Part shown: positions 63,515 to 64,000 of the stretch, one piece after another
Numbering within the stretch: position 1 is the stretch's first letter
Layout of the letters: the number at the start of each line of letters is the position of its first letter
Assembly: GCF_001665625.1 (NCBI RefSeq)
Contig: NZ_LZSY01000021.1
Location: 62,001 to 126,000 of the forward strand
DNA from: Mycolicibacterium peregrinum
GTDB taxonomy: Bacteria; Actinomycetota; Actinomycetes; Mycobacteriales; Mycobacteriaceae
DNA: 64,000 nucleotides
Reading direction: 5' to 3'
The notes under the pieces: model-generated
Told to the model about the DNA's origin: nothing
Seen by the model: the letters and a program-made list of their open reading frames with translations, nothing else
Databases searched by the model: none
Made by a program: the position numbers and the translations under genes

Positions 63515-64000
63515 GACTTCGCTTCCTCCAGTTGTCGTTTGACCTCCAGGCGGCGCAGCTTGCCCGAGGAGGTGCGGGGGAGTGAGCCCGGTGTCAGGAA
63601 CACCACGTCAGCGGGCACGATGCCGCATTCGGAGGCCACCTGTTGGATGACCTGGCTGCGGGCTCCGGCCTCGTCGGCGCCACGGAACTCCGCGGCGATC
63701 ACCAGGCCGGACCGGACTGCCTTTTCGCCGGCGCCCACCGCTACCACCGCGCCCTCGCGAACACCTTTGACCTGGGCGGCAACCCGCTCGATCTCGGTGG
63801 GGAAGATGTTGCGTCCGGCCACGGTGATCAGTTCCTTGGTGCGGCCGCACACCACCAGCCCACCGTCGACGAAGTAGCCCAGATCGCCGGTGGCGAACCA
63901 GTCGCCGGAATTCAGGGGTTCCTGGCCGAGGTAGCCCGACATCATCGAGGTGCCGCGGATCTCGACCTCGCCCACCTCGCGGTCGACGATGCCGGCGTTG
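63511..64000 (-). CDS. mbtM: Long-chain fatty acyl-AMP/ACP ligase of mycobactin synthesis, C-terminal part
   Basis: Only the last 163 codons are in the window. Adenylating-enzyme motifs are [39 protein letters not shown] and [20 protein letters not shown] with the catalytic lysine. MbtM (FadD33) activates the fatty acid and loads it on the carrier protein MbtL, whose gene presumably lies further right. Coupling with mbtN and the convergent mbtK support the assignment. Confidence 0.88.
   Translation of the reverse strand, partial: NAGIVDREVGEVEIRGTSMMSGYLGQEPLNSGDWFATGDLGYFVDGGLVVCGRTKELITVAGRNIFPTEIERVAAQVKGVREGAVVAVGAGEKAVRSGLVIAAEFRGADEAGARSQVIQQVASECGIVPADVVFLTPGSLPRTSSGKLRRLEVKRQLEEAKS

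Overview
The window is chromosomal DNA from an actinobacterium of the Mycobacterium group, most likely a fast-growing Mycolicibacterium. The support is high GC, frequent GTG and TTG starts, mycolyl-transferase (antigen 85), MmpL, mycobactin and tmRNA genes, and gene order matching several Mycobacterium tuberculosis blocks: nuoA-N with the Rv3143-type regulator, fadE24-fadE23, hisN, and fprA/prfB/Rv3104c/Rv3103c/ftsE/ftsX/smpB. A GlcNAc phosphotransferase cluster and large catabolic operons fit a free-living saprophyte rather than a host-restricted species. No CRISPR array, tRNA, rRNA, integrase or intact transposon was seen.

Layout. 1-7901 (minus): type I NADH dehydrogenase operon nuoA to nuoH, with nuoH cut by the window edge and a palindromic repeat between nuoF and nuoG. 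8075-9487: atypical response regulator, YceI protein and SnoaL-like protein. 9543-10178: methyltransferase. 10184-17824 (minus): eight tightly packed genes with a good promoter, encoding a homogentisate-dioxygenase-like enzyme, a hydrolase, a CoA-transferase, an HMG-CoA-lyase-like aldolase, a TetR regulator and an acyl-CoA dehydrogenase/APH kinase/DUF6285 triad that resembles LvaC/LvaA/LvaB of levulinate catabolism. 18000-20381: DJ-1-like protein, quinone reductase and a flavin monooxygenase. 20843-21820: antigen 85. 22010-24655: fadE24-fadE23 behind a large palindrome. 25-28.7 kb: HxlR/quinone oxidoreductase divergon, hisN and fprA.

28899-34187 is a conserved housekeeping run: prfB, an MscS-type channel, a Thr-rich membrane protein, ftsEX, smpB and ssrA (tmRNA, tag ADSNQRDYALAA). 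Just after ssrA is a 2.4-kb segment with a dienelactone-hydrolase-like gene and a divergent MmyB-type regulator. It ends at a partial copy of the ssrA 3' end followed by an intrinsic terminator, which suggests insertion at the tmRNA gene. Then come a cutinase, a membrane protein, an MmpL transporter, a 32-codon proline/lysine-rich gene and a DUF4185-like secreted protein.

43520-48954 is a catabolic divergon (TetR, Rieske oxygenase, D-aminoacylase-like amidohydrolase, alpha/beta hydrolase, second TetR) with a textbook palindromic operator. 49088-54052 holds a PF10118-type metal hydrolase, a membrane protein, a DUF2993 lipoprotein-like gene, a secreted chorismate mutase and two proteins sharing a domain. 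54079-58218 is the GlcNAc system (nagE, crr, nagB, nagA). A large LuxR-type ATPase regulator, two small genes and the mycobactin mbt-2 genes mbtK, mbtN and mbtM (partial) complete the window.

Many starts here lie 6-8 bases after a TANNNT -10 element, so they look leaderless. Several TetR-type palindromes carry matching -10 hexamers in both arms. All functional calls rest on reading motifs and context. No database search was run.
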